In this document: piece by piece, positions 8,686-16,976 of the stretch
Position numbering within the stretch: the first letter of the stretch is position 1
Layout of the letters: the number at the start of each line of letters is the position of its first letter
DNA from: Ilyobacter_A sp963675185
GTDB lineage: Bacteria; Fusobacteriota; Fusobacteriia; Fusobacteriales; Fusobacteriaceae
NCBI GenBank assembly: GCA_963675185.2
Contig: CAXXOH010000001.1
Span: 124,001 to 188,000 of the forward strand
Length of the DNA stretch: 64,000 nucleotides
Reading direction: 5' to 3'
Program-made: the position numbers and the translations under genes
The notes under the pieces: generated by a model
What the model saw: the letters and a program-made list of their open reading frames with translations, nothing else
What the model was told of the DNA's origin: nothing
Databases searched by the model: none

Positions 8686-8755
8686 GTAGATCGAATCTCC
8701 TTCGGTATGTTTTGTGTGGTGCTTAATTATACCTGTATATTGAGATTTGATCTAC
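8686..8755 (-). promoter_or_regulatory. Promoter nested in a Shine-Dalgarno-masking inverted repeat
   Basis: GTAGATCGAATCTC (8686-8699) and GAGATTTGATCTAC (8742-8755) form a 14-bp inverted repeat with one mismatch. The arm nearer the gene overlaps the AAGGAG ribosome site. A TATAAT on the minus strand at 8726-8731 lies in the loop. Transcripts starting there would lack the distal arm and stay translatable, whereas read-through transcripts would be masked. Confidence 0.55.
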
Positions 8756-8779
8756 TTTTTATTTTTTGCACAAGTCTAG

Positions 8780-9553
8780 TTAGTTACAGATTCCTTAGTT
8801 TTAAAAGATTTAGGGTACTTTAAATTTGATGACTTCAATGAGATTGAAAGCAGAAACAGCTCTTTTGTTTCTCGTTTGAAAGCCGGAACAAGGTTATTTG
8901 CTTTAAACCCTAATCCTCAGTACTCACCAAAGGGAAAACTACTAAAAAAGACGAAGTATTTGGTAACAAATGCTGGAGAGTTGGGAAAAGAACTAAAAGC
9001 AGGAGAGACTCAAGAATATGAATTTCTAGTCGGAAGCCATGACGACAAGAGGCCTTTTAGGGTAATCCTAACTAAATTGGACAAAGAGACTTCTAATAAA
9101 AAAGTACAAAAGATAGAAGAAAGAGAAAGAAGGAATGAGCACTGCGCAAAGCACGCAAGAAGTTCTGCTGAAATTACTGGATATATTACTAATCTTTGGG
9201 GATTCAATCCTTCTGAAATCATCGAAATATATAAATTGAGATGGCAAATTGAATTGCTGTTTAAAATTTTTAAATCTGATTTTAAACTAGATAAACTAAA
9301 AGACTTGAAAGTAGAAAGAATAGAGACTCACATATATGCCACTTTAATTAGAATGCTTCTTTTAATGGAGATTACAAAGGGTATCAATGGAGGATACTCA
9401 AAAGAAATGAGTATAAGGCGAGTAATAAAAAGCTCGTTGGGGGTTTTGACTGATTTCATGGAAACTTTGAAATCTAAAAAGCGTTTCATGCGCTTGACTT
9501 CAAAATTAAAAAAAATTATTGATTCTAAAATAAAAAAAGTTCCCAGCAAATAA
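8780..9553 (+). pseudogene. IS4-family transposase, 3' remnant
   Basis: An open frame from the insertion point to a TAA at 9553 continues the 5' remnant as VTDSLVLKDLGYFKFDDF, then SFVSRLK. It includes YKLRWQIELLFKIFK, the Y-(2)-R-(3)-E-(6)-K region with the catalytic Glu. It has no start codon or ribosome site of its own at the break. A 225-residue internal frame from 8876 exists but is not a real gene. Confidence 0.85.
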
Positions 9554-9704
9554 TCACCGAGAACACCACTGATAATAGAATAAACTTTTTTAGCCATTTT
9601 TGCAAGTGGTTTTTTGTAGTTTGAAAATTTAGCTTTAAAATTAAAATAGGAACCTAACTATATAAAAGTTAGGTTCCTAAAATTTCTTAGCTTGATAGGT
9701 ATGG

Positions 9705-9726
9705 CCTACTAGGCTTCCTTTTTTTT
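9705..9726 (+). terminator. Right half of the split metA terminator
   Basis: CCTACTAGGCTTCC followed by eight T. It is displaced from metA by the outer IS. Its 5' partner is at 7084-7097. Confidence 0.7.
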
Positions 9727-9736
9727 CGGATCTTGA

Positions 9737-10802
9737 ATTGTATAATTAATTGCAACAAAAAATGACCCATAGATATTTCCTTGGTATAATGTGAGTGCGA
9801 ACAAACATTTAAAGGAGATTTTCTATGAGTCATACATATTTTAGCATAAATGAAAGAGAAACAATAGCGTTATCTTTAGCAAAAGGGATGAAACCCCTTC
9901 ATATCGCAAAAATACTAGGCAGAAACAGATCCAGTATTGGAAGAGAAATCAAGCGGAATAGCATTGATGGCGAATACAGAGGGTTGAACGCTCAAGAGGC
10001 ATACAATTCTAGAAAGTCTTCATGTGGATGTGGAGCCAAGGAGAAGCTTGAAGATGAAAAGATTGTCGACTATATTCAAATGAGACTTGAAGATGGTTGG
10101 ACTCCCGAACAAATTGCTGGTAGAGCTAAAATTAAAGGTGTTGACTGTCCTTGTTTTAAGACTATCTACAGAGGTATTAAAGAGGGGAAATTTAAGGGTA
10201 CAGAAAAGGAACTCCTTCCGAGACAGGGTAAGAAAAAATCTAACGGCATTAAGGAAACAAGAGGAACTATTCCAGATAAGAAAAACATATCAGAAAGGCC
10301 TAAAGAAGCAGATGAAAGAAGTGAAATAGGACATTTTGAGAGTGATACTGTAGTAAGTTCAGGAAAACAGGGAGCTATGATGACGTATGTTGATAGAAAG
10401 TCAGGATATGGACTTGTAGAGCTAATGGATAACAGAAAGGCTGCAACATTTAATCAAGTGACTTTAGAGGCTTTTAAAGTGATACCAGGTAAGTTCATTA
10501 AAACTTTTACATCTGATAATGGGAAAGAATTTGCAGGATTTAAAGAGCTCGAAAAAGAATTGAATGTTGAGTGTTATTTTGCAAACCCTTATCATTCTTG
10601 GGAAAGAGGATGTAATGAGAATTACAACGGATTACTCCGAAGATATTATCCAAAGGGAAGCAATTTTTTTAAGTTAACAAAAGAAGAGGTAAGAAAAGTG
10701 ATGGAAGCACTTAATCATAGACCGAGAAAACGTCTAGGTTGGAAAACACCCCATGAAGTATTTTGGGGTGAAATCCAAGAGTGTTGCATTTAATTTGACA
10801 AT
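9737..10802 (+). mobile_element. IS30-family insertion sequence
   Basis: About 1.07 kb with imperfect terminal inverted repeats: TTGTATAATTAATTGCAACA at 9738-9757, and on the right the reverse complement of TTGTCAAATTAAATGCAACA at 10782-10801 (17 of 20 match). The right repeat overlaps the transposase stop codon. The target duplication is unclear. It lies only about ten bases past the T-run of the displaced metA terminator. Confidence 0.85.
9825..10793 (+). CDS. IS30-family transposase
   Basis: DDE transposase of 322 aa. The N-terminal 50 residues (FSINERETIALSLAKGM, then HIAKILGRNRSSIGREI) form the IS30 helix-turn-helix that binds the element ends. The catalytic core has Asp in HFESDTV, Asp in FTSDNGKEF and Glu in NENYNGLLRRYYPKG. 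AAAGGAG lies before the ATG. The frame is intact and ends inside the right inverted repeat, so the element may be active. Confidence 0.95.
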   Translation: MSHTYFSINERETIALSLAKGMKPLHIAKILGRNRSSIGREIKRNSIDGEYRGLNAQEAYNSRKSSCGCGAKEKLEDEKIVDYIQMRLEDGWTPEQIAGRAKIKGVDCPCFKTIYRGIKEGKFKGTEKELLPRQGKKKSNGIKETRGTIPDKKNISERPKEADERSEIGHFESDTVVSSGKQGAMMTYVDRKSGYGLVELMDNRKAATFNQVTLEAFKVIPGKFIKTFTSDNGKEFAGFKELEKELNVECYFANPYHSWERGCNENYNGLLRRYYPKGSNFFKLTKEEVRKVMEALNHRPRKRLGWKTPHEVFWGEIQECCI

Positions 10803-10851
10803 CTAGGGATTTAATTTTTAAGAAATAACTAAATAATAGGAGTTTAAGCTT

Positions 10852-11221
10852 CTACCTTGCCTGGCTATTATCTTCCCATAAGCCAAAACTGTTGCCTTCG
10901 GTGTCGGTACAGACGGCCATATACCCCCATCCTGGGACGGCCATTTTAGGCTGAACCACCTTCGCCGCCTAGTTCTACAACCGTGGCAGAGTACTCTTCT
11001 ATGGACTCTACTCCTATGAAGTTGCTGATCCTTTGGTAAGGAGCCCCCCTTTTTCCTAGTCCTCCGGCCACTCCTTTATTTCCAGCGAGGTCTGTGGTTT
11101 CAATTAGGTAGTAAGGCATACCTGGGGTTTGTACAAATTTCCAGGCGAACAGGTCTTCATAAAATTTTTTAGCTCTTTCAGGGTCATCCGCAGCGATATC
11201 AAAGTGGACTATAATTGGTAT
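10852..11221 (-). pseudogene. VOC (glyoxalase/bleomycin resistance) family protein, frameshifted
   Basis: The first frame reads PIIVHFDIAADDPERAKKFY and runs to VVELGG, then shifts at a GGCGGCGAAGG run and stops. In the +1 frame it continues KVVQPKMAVPGWGYMAVC, then TDTEGNSFGLWEDN, to a TAG at 10852. This is exactly the missing C-terminal VOC half. At the start, AAGGAGG is six bases from ATA where family members have ATG (11219-11221). Two lesions suggest decay, although a sequencing error could explain the frameshift. It lies just downstream of the MBL gene on the same strand. Confidence 0.75.
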
Positions 11222-11258
11222 ATCATACCTCCTTATTTTTATGTAAAACACAATTTTT

Positions 11259-12005
11259 TCAAACTTCTATTTCTAAGCAGTCCATACTGGCAAGGGTGTT
11301 TTGAAATATTTTTTTAGCCACCATCTCCGCATCCACCCTTGACTTTAAGTCCGGATAGTTCTTGGCATCAAAATGGGTGAGGATCAGCTTTTTTGCATTG
11401 GATTCCAAAGCTATTCTAGCGGCATATTCTGGGTTTAGATGTGGCCATTTAGGATTCTCTTCTCCAGGCTTTAAGGCACACTCTGTTATGAGGAGATCGG
11501 CATTTTTTGCCAGGGTAACTGCATTGGGGCAATAACCAGTATCCGGGCAATAGCTGATAATTTTTCCGTCTAGATAGAGCCTAATACCGAGTGTAAGTGA
11601 AGAATGGATCATCTCAAGGAACTGTGCTTGGAAAGGCAGCTTCGGGATGTCTTCTGGTACTTGAATAACACTTGTGTCGAAGGGAAGTTTATCTAGAGGC
11701 ATCGTGAAAGGAAAATCGACTATGGTGTTTAAGGTTTTGGCATAGCTTTCATGGAGTATTATGCAAAGCCCTTTGGGGAATTTGTTAAGCAGCAAGGTAT
11801 GGAGACCTGCGACATGGTCTAGGTGAAAATGGCTCAAAAATAAATAGGTCGGTTTAGCCGCGGTTGTGTAGCGGTTTAGCTTGTTTATGCCGTTGCCGGC
11901 ATCTAGAATAATGTAAAATTTATCTGTACTAATAAGAATCGAGACGGTATTGCCGGTCTCGGTGTCAAACCATCCGTTTGTTCCAAGAAAAACAATTTTT
12001 ATCAC
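11259..12005 (-). CDS. MBL-fold metallo-hydrolase (RNase Z-like)
   Basis: The 248 aa protein has the metallo-beta-lactamase fold. HFHLDH near residue 60 is the HxHxDH zinc motif, an Asp in YCPDTGYC is a later metal ligand, and LTHFD is the last His motif. The arrangement is nearest RNase Z/phosphonate-ribosyl hydrolase relatives, but it lacks enough signature to name a substrate. Its start lies 24 bases from the end of repeat copy 2, so that repeat may contribute promoter sequence. The decayed VOC gene follows after about 40 bases and was probably cotranscribed. Confidence 0.82.
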   Translation of the reverse strand: MIKIVFLGTNGWFDTETGNTVSILISTDKFYIILDAGNGINKLNRYTTAAKPTYLFLSHFHLDHVAGLHTLLLNKFPKGLCIILHESYAKTLNTIVDFPFTMPLDKLPFDTSVIQVPEDIPKLPFQAQFLEMIHSSLTLGIRLYLDGKIISYCPDTGYCPNAVTLAKNADLLITECALKPGEENPKWPHLNPEYAARIALESNAKKLILTHFDAKNYPDLKSRVDAEMVAKKIFQNTLASMDCLEIEV

Positions 12006-12029
12006 GGGACTTCACCTCTAGTTTTTATA

Positions 12030-12368
12030 TAATTAACCTAAGTTGCTACTTCGATAATTATGCGATAAAATTTATCTAAAAAATCTTAAAATAAAAATCT
12101 TTTTTGTCACGAATCTTCACGGATCACATGTATTAGTTAAAAGATCTAAGTAAGCCGCTCTTGTACTTAAACTATTTTTTCTCGCTCTGTGAAACTATCT
12201 CTTTTTTTCTCCTTGCAACTCTGTGTCCAAAATATTTTTTAATATTTTATATTTGTATCCATTCGTGCGATTCGTGACTAAAACAAATGTTTTTTATTTC
12301 GATGACTTTAAATTAATTCAATACTCTATTTTATTAAAGTTTATATACAGGTAGAAACTTAGGTTAAA
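12030..12368. repeat. MITE-like repeat element, copy 2
   Basis: A shorter relative of the block at 2761-3132. It has terminal TTAACCTAAGTTGCTAC on the left and the reverse complement of TTAACCTAAGTTTCTAC on the right. The TGTCACGAAT, TTCACGGATCACA and ATTCGTGCGATTCGTGACT internal motifs are shared. It lacks the CACAGAG block present in copy 1. One end abuts the MBL gene start. Confidence 0.7.
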
Positions 12369-12512
12369 TCATTGGATTTATCTACTTTTATATAATTTTT
12401 TTGCTCACAAACTGCTTGCTATGGTTGCAATGATAATATACAAGCTTTTTTTATTTATCCTTCACCTATTTTATTCGCAAGTGCGGTGAAGGAAGATAAT
12501 TATGGAAAAAAT
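12369..12512. other. AT-rich spacer, no feature recognised
   Basis: Between the repeat and the ppnP terminator I see only AT-rich sequence. The plus-strand frame at 12486-12890 is opposite ppnP and is not supported. Confidence 0.5.
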
Positions 12513-12561
12513 AAAAAAGGTCTTTGCAAAACCGTCAAAAATCGGTTTCTCAAAGACCTTG
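12513..12561 (-). terminator. Terminator after ppnP, double stem
   Basis: On the minus strand AAGGTCTTTG pairs with CAAAGACCTT. Inside, AAACCG pairs with CGGTTT. A T-run follows. Confidence 0.85.
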
Positions 12562-12583
12562 GTAGATATCCTTTATATCTAAA

Positions 12584-12865
12584 TTATTTGTATAGGCAAA
12601 GGTATGAACTCTCTTCTTCTACTTTAACTAAGAACTTTACCCCAGATTCCACTATGAAAGTTTCATTTGCAACGAACTCTTTCCACTCAGTTTCTCCAGG
12701 AAGTTTTACAGTTAGTTTTCCGCTAGTAACTGTCATATACTCTTTGGTAGAAGTCCCGAATTCATATTCTCCAACAGCCATTACCCCAACTGTAGCCGGG
12801 CCCTTATTGGTTGTAAATGCTATGGATTTTACTTTTCCCTCAAAATATTCATTTGTTTTAAACAT
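12584..12865 (-). CDS. ppnP: Pyrimidine/purine nucleoside phosphorylase PpnP
   Basis: Small cupin-fold enzyme (formerly YaiE/DUF1255) that splits nucleosides with phosphate into base and ribose 1-phosphate. The 93 aa length is typical. It has the family's GVMAVGEYEFGTSTKEYMTV and VKLPGETEW segments and a C-terminal SSYLCLYK. AAGGAGG lies seven bases before the ATG. It is monocistronic, with its own terminator. Salvage by this enzyme complements the de novo purine and pyrimidine genes later in the window. Confidence 0.93.
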   Translation of the reverse strand: MFKTNEYFEGKVKSIAFTTNKGPATVGVMAVGEYEFGTSTKEYMTVTSGKLTVKLPGETEWKEFVANETFIVESGVKFLVKVEEESSYLCLYK

Positions 12866-12946
12866 TGTTCTCCTCCTTGCGTTCGTTTAAACTGCCAACA
12901 CCATAATACAACATAAGGGGATAATTTTAAACTAAAATTTCTTTAA

Positions 12947-13798
12947 TTATTTTAAGTTCTGCTTTAAGAATCTTATGGTTTTATCCCATGCATCCAAAGT
13001 CTGCTTAGGGGCGTAACGGCTTCCAGACGGATTTGCAAAAGCGTGCCCTACCCCCGGGTAGATGTAGATCTCATTTTTTATTCCTAGGGAGTCTAAATTT
13101 TCTTTGAATTCAGTTATTGTAGAGAGCGGGATGGAATTATCTGTTTCGCCGAATATACCGAGCACTGGCCAAGAAATTTTGGAAAGTTTTTCTTTAGAGG
13201 TCTCAAGGGAACCGTAATATATGACTGTGGCTGCTAGATTTTCCCCGGAAATGGCTAGATTCAATGATTGTTGACCTCCGAAACACCAACCAAGGGAAGC
13301 AATTTTCTCTGGATTAACACATGGTAGTGAACGCAAGTAAGATACCGCTTGCTTCATGTTTTCTATTGACTTTTCAGGGTTTTTCCTTGCGTTATTGGAG
13401 AGCAACTTAGCTTTTTCGGAAGTTTCAGCTGATTCTCCTAGATACAAATCCACAGCCAGTACCACGTATCCATCGTCTGCCAGGATTTTTGCCGTATCTT
13501 TTATGTTTTCGTTTAATCCCCACCATTCGTGTATCAAGATGACACCAGGGAATACGCCCTCTTTTTTAGGCCTCGCAATAAATCCCAGAACACCCAAACC
13601 GTAATCGACCTCAGCTGTCATTACTTCGACAGAATCCAGCCTGTTAAAAAGGTCTTTATTGCTAGCACCGCTTGGAGCTACTACGCATTCGCCGTTTATT
13701 ATCTCACCATCTTGGCAACCTATATGATCCTCTTCAGAATATAGGTGTGACCAAGGTAAAGTTAAAAGCATAGCCAGAAATATTATCCATTTTTTCAT
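12947..13798 (-). CDS. Secreted dienelactone hydrolase family protein
   Basis: Alpha/beta hydrolase of 283 aa. Residues 1-21 are a signal peptide (basic MKKW, then a hydrophobic core) with likely cleavage before EEDHIG. The mature part begins with a short region holding two cysteines (GCQDGE, GECVV), absent from cytosolic family members. The Cys nucleophile sits in LGWCFGG, the Asp in GETDNSIP and the His in GVGHAF, a complete DLH triad. HEWWGLNENI is also typical. The substrate is unknown; an envelope or periplasmic esterase is likely. GGAGG precedes the start. Confidence 0.85.
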   Translation of the reverse strand: MKKWIIFLAMLLTLPWSHLYSEEDHIGCQDGEIINGECVVAPSGASNKDLFNRLDSVEVMTAEVDYGLGVLGFIARPKKEGVFPGVILIHEWWGLNENIKDTAKILADDGYVVLAVDLYLGESAETSEKAKLLSNNARKNPEKSIENMKQAVSYLRSLPCVNPEKIASLGWCFGGQQSLNLAISGENLAATVIYYGSLETSKEKLSKISWPVLGIFGETDNSIPLSTITEFKENLDSLGIKNEIYIYPGVGHAFANPSGSRYAPKQTLDAWDKTIRFLKQNLK

Positions 13799-14080
13799 GA
13801 CGTTCCTCCTTTGTACACTCAGACAAAAGGTATTTGCAGACTCTAAGCAGATAGGTCTCCTAAAAACGATAAAACTTTAATTAATTTTATATAATAAATT
13901 GAGAGTATCGCCGCGACACAGTGCCGGTTTGATGGAGAATCAAAATACCGATTTAATCTTCGATTTATATTTATTATTTGCATGAGATTTCAAAATCCTC
14001 TTTGAATAAACTAAGATTTATCATATAATCTATGAGGTAGGGAGAAATCACAGGAAAATCATAGAGAAAAACCGTAAATA
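13799..14080. other. Intergenic region, no gene seen
   Basis: AT-rich apart from a small GC-rich patch around 13905-13927 (GTATCGCCGCGACACAG). A similar patch (GTTATCGCCGCAACAG) occurs at 32037-32053. No ORF with a ribosome site is visible. Confidence 0.4.
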
Positions 14081-14118
14081 AAAAAGCACCTCCACAAAAG
14101 CAATGTGAGGCACTTTTA
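14081..14118 (-). terminator. Terminator after mgsA
   Basis: On the minus strand AAGTGCCTCACA and TGTGGAGGTGCTT form an imperfect stem followed by TTTTTT. Confidence 0.75.
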
Positions 14119-14129
14119 ATACAAATATT

Positions 14130-14504
14130 TTACGAGTTCATAAATGCTTTTATAAGTAAAGCAGCTGTATTTGCGTTTGTAGCAAGAGGTATTTTATGAA
14201 CATCGCAGAGTCTAAGAAGTGCATTTACATCTGGCTCGTGCGGTTGCGCAGTTAACGGGTCTCTCAAGAATATGACAGCTACAACTAGCTCATTGGCGAT
14301 ATCTGCACCAATCTGTTGATCCCCTCCAAGCGGACCAGACAGATATCTAGTTACATCCAAATCCGTAGCTTGTATAATTCTTCCGCCAGTTGTACCAGTA
14401 GCAACTAATTCATAATCTTTGAAAAAGTTTTTATGCTGTTTTACGAAGTTCACAAGGTCATCTTTCTTATGGTCGTGAGCGATTAGGGCAATTTTTTTTT
14501 TCAT
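14130..14504 (-). CDS. mgsA: Methylglyoxal synthase
   Basis: Converts dihydroxyacetone phosphate to methylglyoxal and phosphate, a bypass that relieves phosphosugar build-up. The 124 aa protein has the full set of family motifs: ALIAHDHKK with the phosphate-contacting His, ATGTTGGRI, GPLGGDQQIGA with the catalytic Asp, and FLRDPLTAQPHEPD. A GGAG-containing site precedes the ATG. The gene is monocistronic, with its own terminator. No methylglyoxal detoxifying enzyme is intact nearby; the VOC pseudogene is unrelated as far as can be seen. Confidence 0.96.
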   Translation of the reverse strand: MKKKIALIAHDHKKDDLVNFVKQHKNFFKDYELVATGTTGGRIIQATDLDVTRYLSGPLGGDQQIGADIANELVVAVIFLRDPLTAQPHEPDVNALLRLCDVHKIPLATNANTAALLIKAFMNS

Positions 14505-14641
14505 AAGTTATCTCTCCTTAATTCAAGTATTTTTCAATTAAAGTATATAATTTTTAAACAAAAAATTCAAGAATATTCGTATAAAAAAACAGATTGTTTT
14601 CATATTCGTATATGAAAAACTGACGAAAGGAAATCAAAAAT

Positions 14642-15544
14642 ATGACATTTGAAAAGATAAAATATGCAGACAGGACAAGGGGTGAAATCCTTACTGAAAA
14701 GGTCCCCGGTGAGACTTTTTTAAAGTTTTTATACTACAACCCTTTAGGTAGTATAACCCTAGAAGCCATGGTAAAAAGAAAATTTTTATCCGCATTTTAT
14801 GGTTGGCTGATGTGCAGGAGGTTTTCAAGCAAAAAAATAAAAAAATTTGTAATGGAAAACGGGATAGATATGGAAGAGTCTAAAAATGGAGTAGATGAGT
14901 TCGCCACGTTTAACGAATTTTTTTATAGGGAGCTAAAAGAGGGAGCCAGGCAGGTGGCAGAAGCTGAAAATGTGCTGGCGTCCCCTGCAGATGGAAAGGT
15001 GCTTGCATATGAGAGTATATGTTGCAACTCCAAGTTTGTAGTAAAAGGCTTCGACTTTACCCTAGGAGAATTTTTGGGTGATGAGAATTTAGCCCAGATA
15101 TATAGAGGCGGGACTATGTTTATAGTGAGACTTGCCCCGGCGGACTATCACAGGTTTCATTTCCCGGCTAGTGGAGTAGCGCGAGAAAGTAAAAGGATAA
15201 GGGGCTACTACTACTCGGTATCTCCGCATGCTCTAAAAAAGAATTCCAGGGTGTTTTGTGAGAATAAGAGGGAGTACTCTTTGCTGGAAACCGAAAAATT
15301 TGGTAAACTGCTGATTTGTGAGGTCGGTGCAACCATGGTGGGTTCTATAAGGCAGACTTATAAAGCGGGGATAAAGGTAAAAAAAGGCCAAGAAAAAGGG
15401 TATTTTTTGTTTGGAGGATCGACACTTGTTCTACTTTTTGAGAAAGGTAAGGTAGATGTAGCCGGCGATATACGGGAAAACAGTCTGAATGGGATAGAAA
15501 CAAGGGTAAAGATGGGGCAAAGTTTGGGGACATCAGCAGATTAA
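14642..15544 (+). CDS. psd: Phosphatidylserine decarboxylase proenzyme
   Basis: Makes phosphatidylethanolamine from phosphatidylserine at the membrane. At 300 aa it is standard for the bacterial form. FGGST near residue 258 is the LGST-like self-cleavage site, whose Ser becomes the pyruvoyl group of the alpha chain. SPADGKV and PADYHRFHFP, holding the conserved His, are present. GAAAGGA precedes the ATG. The following glgC has a spacer of about 160 bases and its own ribosome site, so psd is probably a single-gene unit. The partner pssA is not in the window. Confidence 0.94.
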   Translation: MTFEKIKYADRTRGEILTEKVPGETFLKFLYYNPLGSITLEAMVKRKFLSAFYGWLMCRRFSSKKIKKFVMENGIDMEESKNGVDEFATFNEFFYRELKEGARQVAEAENVLASPADGKVLAYESICCNSKFVVKGFDFTLGEFLGDENLAQIYRGGTMFIVRLAPADYHRFHFPASGVARESKRIRGYYYSVSPHALKKNSRVFCENKREYSLLETEKFGKLLICEVGATMVGSIRQTYKAGIKVKKGQEKGYFLFGGSTLVLLFEKGKVDVAGDIRENSLNGIETRVKMGQSLGTSAD

Positions 15545-15705
15545 TTGGAGTATTATTTTGGAAATAAGCAAGTTTATTGTAAAAAAACTTAAAAAAATTA
15601 AAACATCACTTGAAAAATCAAGAAAAATGGAATAAACTTTAAGCATTGGGTTTAATATTTTAAAGATAAGAGTCATTATATTTAAGAAATTTAGGAGGTA
15701 ACAAA

Positions 15706-16965
15706 ATGGAGACATTGGCTTTAATACTAGCAGGGGGAAGAGGATCTAGATTAGATATACTATCAGAAAAAAGGGCAAAACCTGGAGTTCCTTTTGCTGG
15801 TAAGTTTAGAATAATAGATTTTGCCCTGAGCAACTGTTCCAACTCTGGGATATACGACATAGGGATACTTACTCAATACCAACCGCTTTCACTGAATGAG
15901 CACATTGGAATGGGACAGCCATGGGACTTCAACAGAAGAAATTCAGGGGTAACTTTGCTTCAACCATATGAAAGTTTGAAAGGGGACAGCTGGTATAATG
16001 GTACGGCAGATGCTGTTTTACAAAACATAGAGTATATAAAGAGGAAAAAGGCAAAGTATGTACTTATACTTTCCGGAGATCACATCTATAAGATGGATTA
16101 TAAAAAACTTATTGATTTCCATAAAGAAAAGGGGGCGGACGTTACAGTTTGTGCGCAGCCTGTTCCTATAGAAGAGGCCAGCAGGTTTGGAATACTGTCG
16201 GCTGACGACAACATGAAAATTGTTGAATTTGCTGAAAAACCAAAGGTTCCAAAATCTGACCTTGCATCTATGGGGATATATGTATTTAACACAGACGTAC
16301 TTCTAAATGCTCTTGAGAGTATAAAAGAGCCGGATTTGGATTTCGGGAAACACATCATACCTGTTATGATAGAAAATAACCATGTTTTCTGCTATAGATT
16401 CGAAGATTACTGGAAGGATGTAGGTACTTATGATTCTTATCTAGAAGCTAACTTGGAACTGACTCAAACTGTTGACAAGGTTCCTCTAGACATGTATGAT
16501 CCGGATTGGATTATCCATACAAAAAGTGAGGAAAGGCCGGCGGCTAAATTTGGACTAAACGCTAAAGTGAAGCAGTGTTTGATTTCTAATGGTTGTATAA
16601 TCGCAGGGGAAGTTGAAAAATCTGTTTTAGGACCAGGTGTTGATATTCGTCCAGGTGCAATTGTGAAAAACTCAGTTATATTTAACGATACAGTTATAGA
16701 GGCTGGGGCTGTGGTTGACGGAGCCATTATCGACAAAAATGCAATCATAAGGAAAGATTGTAAAATAGGATATGGGGACGATCTGAGTTCAAATAAGGAT
16801 AAGCCAGAAGTTCTGTCGAGTGGATTAAATGTAATTGGAAAAGGTGCGGAAATCCCTGCAGGAACAGTTATAGAAAGAAACTGTAGAATCTTAAGCCATG
16901 TGACTCCAGATGATTTCGAGAGCAAGGAAGTAAAGAGCGGAACTACAATCGCGCCTAAGAAATAG
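15706..16965 (+). CDS. glgC: Glucose-1-phosphate adenylyltransferase
   Basis: Produces ADP-glucose from ATP and glucose 1-phosphate, the control point of bacterial glycogen synthesis. The 419 aa protein has the pyrophosphorylase start LALILAGGRGSRL, the KPGVPFAGKFRIIDF substrate loop, SGDHIYKMDY and EFAEKP. The C-terminal third repeats short hexapeptide turns (VDIRPGAIVKNSV), forming the left-handed beta helix. AGGAGG precedes the start. Twelve bases separate it from glgA, so the two are cotranscribed. The regulatory partner glgD and branching enzyme glgB are not here. Confidence 0.95.
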   Translation: METLALILAGGRGSRLDILSEKRAKPGVPFAGKFRIIDFALSNCSNSGIYDIGILTQYQPLSLNEHIGMGQPWDFNRRNSGVTLLQPYESLKGDSWYNGTADAVLQNIEYIKRKKAKYVLILSGDHIYKMDYKKLIDFHKEKGADVTVCAQPVPIEEASRFGILSADDNMKIVEFAEKPKVPKSDLASMGIYVFNTDVLLNALESIKEPDLDFGKHIIPVMIENNHVFCYRFEDYWKDVGTYDSYLEANLELTQTVDKVPLDMYDPDWIIHTKSEERPAAKFGLNAKVKQCLISNGCIIAGEVEKSVLGPGVDIRPGAIVKNSVIFNDTVIEAGAVVDGAIIDKNAIIRKDCKIGYGDDLSSNKDKPEVLSSGLNVIGKGAEIPAGTVIERNCRILSHVTPDDFESKEVKSGTTIAPKK

Positions 16966-16976
16966 GAGGAAGTAAA

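Larger units (their letters stand above)
7418..8779 (-). mobile_element. Inner IS4-superfamily insertion sequence (about 1.36 kb)
   Basis: The ends share GACTTGTGCAAA in inverted orientation (7420-7431, and near 8766-8777). The element is flanked by an 8-bp direct duplication, TTAGTTAC (7410-7417 and 8780-8787). Removing the element and one duplication joins DKLVT to DSLVLKDLGYF in one frame, which proves a simple insertion. It carries one apparently intact transposase. Confidence 0.88.
7098..9704 (+). mobile_element. Defective IS4-family element, interrupted by another IS
   Basis: It is bounded by perfect 19-bp terminal inverted repeats (CCATACCTATCAAGCTAAG at 7098-7116, its reverse complement at 9686-9704). 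These are flanked by a 9-10 bp duplication, CCTACTAGG. The transposase carries Y-(2)-R-(3)-E-(6)-K, the IS4 family signature. The element has an internal deletion near 7250 and a second IS at 7418-8779, so it cannot make an intact transposase. Confidence 0.85.

Noticed and set aside
8876..9553. Separate 225-aa transposase gene
   Set aside because: It is only the 3' part of the outer IS transposase; the frame is open upstream to the inner IS junction and has no start signal.
12486..12890. A 134-codon plus-strand frame across ppnP
   Set aside because: It is antisense to a clear PpnP gene that has its own ribosome site and terminator.
15558..15635. 25-codon TTG-start frame between psd and glgC with a GGAG site before it
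   Set aside because: Very short and almost entirely Lys, Glu, Ile and Ser; no further support. Possible but not reported as a gene.
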